Source of the DNA: Methylococcaceae bacterium
GTDB lineage: Bacteria > Pseudomonadota > Gammaproteobacteria > Methylococcales > Methylomonadaceae
DNA: 15,761 nt
Reading direction: 5' to 3'
NCBI GenBank assembly: GCA_947506075.1
Contig: CANNNN010000013.1
Location: 1 to 15,761 of the forward strand
Of the stretch, positions 13,768 through 15,761 are shown piece after piece. Each line of letters starts with the position of its first letter. Position 1 is the stretch's first letter. Under the pieces are notes generated by a model. That model was not told the DNA's origin and did not search any database. It saw only the letters and a list, made by a program, of their open reading frames with translations. The position numbers and the translations under genes are program-made.

Positions 13768-14746
13768 ACTGTCTCACTAGTAACTCATCTTTTTCATCGG
13801 CAAATAATGAACCTTCGCCGACTGCGTTGTGCAGCCATTTTTGAATCTGAAACGGCGATGATTTCGCGCCCTCAGCTTTTATTATCAGCGCCTTAATGTT
13901 AGCCGTCGAGCCATCAACCAACACTGCGTCGCTAACTACCGTAATCATACCTGCCTGTATCGTTCCGTCATTGACTGCTGTATTCAGCGTGCTATCAATT
14001 TCAGTATCCGCTCCCGGTTGACTTGCGACAGACACGCCAAAAACAGGTGCCGGCAGGCCATTTATCGCACTTTCCCGCCTGGCGGCAATATAACTATCTA
14101 TCGATCCGCCATCCATTCCCGGCAACACCTGTAAAACCTCTTTAGTCGCCTGAGTCAAATCAACCTTGGGCTGAGCCGAGTAGACCGTGACCCGATTTTC
14201 AAGCCAGTTAAAGACTTGTTCATTCATGCCCAATACCAATTGTAATTCCTCTACCGATTGAAACGGCTTGTTGCGAGGCTGGTAACTTAAGCCTGCCTTT
14301 TTATATTCGTCTTTCTCGGCACCGTCTATGTGCACCAGATCATCCTCATCACGCCAATCGAGAATCGCATTGACCAGCTTGGTTTGCTCTTCGGTCTCCA
14401 CTGGCGCATAAGTCATCAGCCCTTCTAACAAGGTCTGGTCTGCGGCGTTTAAATCTATCTTGCCGGTTTCTGCCACCAGCCGAATTCGGACCTGGGCATC
14501 AGTGTAGTCTATCTGATATATACTGCCATCGGTGCGCCAACGTTGTTGCTGATCGGGATTCAGCAACATCAGCTCTGCAACAGCAAGCCCCGATTCAGCG
14601 ACAGCCGTGGCCTGGGCATTATGACTGAGACCGGTCACAATAGCAGCTTCGCGCCGCATACTAAGCGCAAAACTGCCAGCCATGATGGTCAGTAGACTCA
14701 ACACCCACAGCACCAAAACCAGTGCGAAGCCCTTGGCCTGGATCAC
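13742..14746 (-). CDS. gspK: Type II secretion minor pseudopilin GspK
   Basis: GspK caps the pseudopilus tip together with GspI and GspJ. The 334-residue precursor has a six-residue leader ending in Gly, and after the cleavage site G6/F7 the hydrophobic stretch FALVLVLWVLSLLTIMAG. The usual Glu at mature position 5 is missing, which is typical of GspK. Family segments follow: RREAAIVTGLSHNAQATAVAESGL (split 31-44 and 45-54), TGKIDLNAAD (94-103), ILDWRDEDD (128-136) with acidic residues used for calcium binding in homologues, and helix-hairpin-helix-like repeats (VEELQLVLGM, KEVLQVLPGM). The start is a GTG at 14746 that overlaps the gspJ stop by 4 bases. Confidence 0.94.
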   Translation of the reverse strand: MIQAKGFALVLVLWVLSLLTIMAGSFALSMRREAAIVTGLSHNAQATAVAESGLAVAELMLLNPDQQQRWRTDGSIYQIDYTDAQVRIRLVAETGKIDLNAADQTLLEGLMTYAPVETEEQTKLVNAILDWRDEDDLVHIDGAEKDEYKKAGLSYQPRNKPFQSVEELQLVLGMNEQVFNWLENRVTVYSAQPKVDLTQATKEVLQVLPGMDGGSIDSYIAARRESAINGLPAPVFGVSVASQPGADTEIDSTLNTAVNDGTIQAGMITVVSDAVLVDGSTANIKALIIKAEGAKSSPFQIQKWLHNAVGEGSLFADEKDELLVRQYGEPEFNN

Positions 14747-15501
14747 TCACTCCCCTCTACCGGTTGTGACTCATTTGGGCTTGTTGCCAGCACTTCGCTG
14801 CTCACTGAACCTGAACCCTTAAGCGCTATAATCATAGGCGGCCAATAAATACTGTTTGTCGTATTGATACTGATTTTAACCAGGCGAGGTTGTTCCGACT
14901 TTGCCAGCCATTCCTCCTGCCAACTACTTTCACCGCCTTCCCCGCCTGCGCCAAAATAAGATAGCGTAAAATCACTGACATGCTTTAACAAAACCACCTC
15001 TTCCTTGTTCCATACCTCGCCCTCGGTTATCGGAAAAAACGGGGTTAGCGTCACCTTGATCAACTGCTCATTATCTTGAGGGAAAGACTCTATCGAGAAC
15101 AGCTGCATGCCCGATCTTCCAGCACTTGCAGGAAAAAAAGATACAAATTGCAGAGATTGTTTTTTACCTTGAAAAGAGAAGGTTTTTTCCTCGGCGTCCA
15201 TCGCCGCAATCACTTCCGACTGGTTGCCGGCACCCACACCGCCCTTATCATTAAAATCATTCCATAAGGGTATGGCTGAGGTTAAATAGCGCTGAAAAAA
15301 GTTATAAACTACCGCGACCTCGTTGACCTCGGTTATTTTACTTTCTCCTTTTTCCCAGCTTTTCGAACAAATGCTCAAACTGGCAAACAACAGCACTACC
15401 ATGATGCTCAATAAGGTCATCGCTATCAGCACTTCGATCAGTGTGAAGCCTTTAGCATCATGGTGCGCAATGCGCACCCTAGGTCCTTGCGCCGGGCTCA
15501 T
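14743..15501 (-). CDS. gspJ: Type II secretion minor pseudopilin GspJ
   Basis: GspJ is a minor pseudopilin that helps start pseudopilus assembly in the inner membrane. The 252-residue precursor has an 18-residue leader and a clear prepilin peptidase site, KG/FTLIEVLIA, with Glu23 at mature position 5. The hydrophobic helix runs to about residue 44. The globular part has EKTFSFQGKKQSLQFVSFFP and a C-terminal PRLVKISINT strand, both usual in GspJ. The protein ends with a Ser/Glu-rich tail. The ATG at 15501 overlaps the gspI stop by 4 bases (ATGA), which fixes the start. Processing needs a prepilin peptidase (GspO/PilD), not encoded in the window. Confidence 0.94.
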   Translation of the reverse strand: MSPAQGPRVRIAHHDAKGFTLIEVLIAMTLLSIMVVLLFASLSICSKSWEKGESKITEVNEVAVVYNFFQRYLTSAIPLWNDFNDKGGVGAGNQSEVIAAMDAEEKTFSFQGKKQSLQFVSFFPASAGRSGMQLFSIESFPQDNEQLIKVTLTPFFPITEGEVWNKEEVVLLKHVSDFTLSYFGAGGEGGESSWQEEWLAKSEQPRLVKISINTTNSIYWPPMIIALKGSGSVSSEVLATSPNESQPVEGSE

Positions 15502-15761
15502 AACACTTTATTCGCCAGCCTTAAGGTTATTAACTCAAGCTGCCTGCCATCGGTGCTGGTATCGCCACCCCAGTTTACTGTCACCTTCACTTTAAAAAGC
15601 TCGGCCGACAGGGTCGTGACATCCAGGTTATCAGCCGTAAATTGAAACGGGCTGACAGACACCCGCCAATGGTATTTTTCATTTTCCAGTCCATCAACTT
15701 CCCCGACTTGCAACGGCGTTTCCTCTCCTGTTTTAGCCATTATTGATTCGGCAATCTGCAC
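15498..15761 (-). CDS. gspI: Type II secretion minor pseudopilin GspI, C-terminal part
   Basis: Only the last 87 codons are in the window; the frame is open to the right edge, so the prepilin leader and the hydrophobic helix lie outside. The visible part fits the globular domain of GspI: AESIMAKTGEETPLQVGEVDG, with spacing before YHWRVSVSP as usual, then LFKVKVTVNWGG and a final RQLELITLRL strand. Its position directly upstream of gspJ, with a 4-base overlap, supports the call. The other genes expected upstream in this operon type (E, F, G, H) would lie beyond the edge. Confidence 0.85.
   Translation of the reverse strand: MQIAESIMAKTGEETPLQVGEVDGLENEKYHWRVSVSPFQFTADNLDVTTLSAELFKVKVTVNWGGDTSTDGRQLELITLRLANKVL

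Noticed and set aside
1..15761. CRISPR array, insertion sequence, rRNA or tRNA gene
   Set aside because: No regularly spaced direct repeats, no transposase frame and no cloverleaf-like or rRNA-like stretch were found on reading the gaps on both strands.

Overview
The window is a 15.8 kb chromosomal segment of a mid-GC gammaproteobacterium. The CmoA/CmoB pair, a Pseudomonas-like aspartate-type HemB and an Xps-like type II secretion operon all fit that class. A methylotroph-like lineage (Methylococcales) is my best guess from the overall feel of the proteins, but this is inference and nothing in the window proves it. Most genes are housekeeping genes. The exceptions are the secretion operon on the right and several hairpin-rich intergenic stretches.

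Left part (1-5302): the C-terminal part of an endonuclease/exonuclease/phosphatase-fold protein (+) faces a cNMP-like/HDOD regulator (-). Next comes a gamma carbonic anhydrase-like hexapeptide protein (+). It converges on a minus-strand group read hemB, then an unknown six-helix membrane protein, then aroE. The last two overlap by 4 bases.

Middle (5303-8904): a divergent region carrying a perfect inverted repeat separates hemB from an orphan mlaC-like gene (+). After a strong hairpin come cmoA and cmoB, which overlap by 4 bases and together make the 5-carboxymethoxy(oxy)uridine modification at tRNA wobble position 34. A 375-base gene-free stretch with several hairpins, including a perfect 21-bp inverted repeat, leads to rpiA.

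Right part (8905-15761): a 328-base spacer holds hairpins, a possible broken reading frame and a two-hairpin repeat. Beyond it is the distal half of a type II secretion operon on the minus strand, in the transcription order gspI (partial), J, K, L, M, N, D. This is the I-J-K-L-M-N-D order of the Xanthomonas xps operon. The secretin has a lipobox and a short C-terminus, which suggests it pilots itself to the outer membrane. Every junction in this operon overlaps.

Two copies of the same two-hairpin intergenic repeat (71% identical over 75 ungapped positions by my hand count) lie between convergent gene pairs, one before aroE's stop and one before gspD's stop. I found no CRISPR array, insertion sequence, rRNA or tRNA gene, and no clearly new multi-gene system. 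The least explained items are the intergenic hairpin elements and the membrane gene coupled to aroE.
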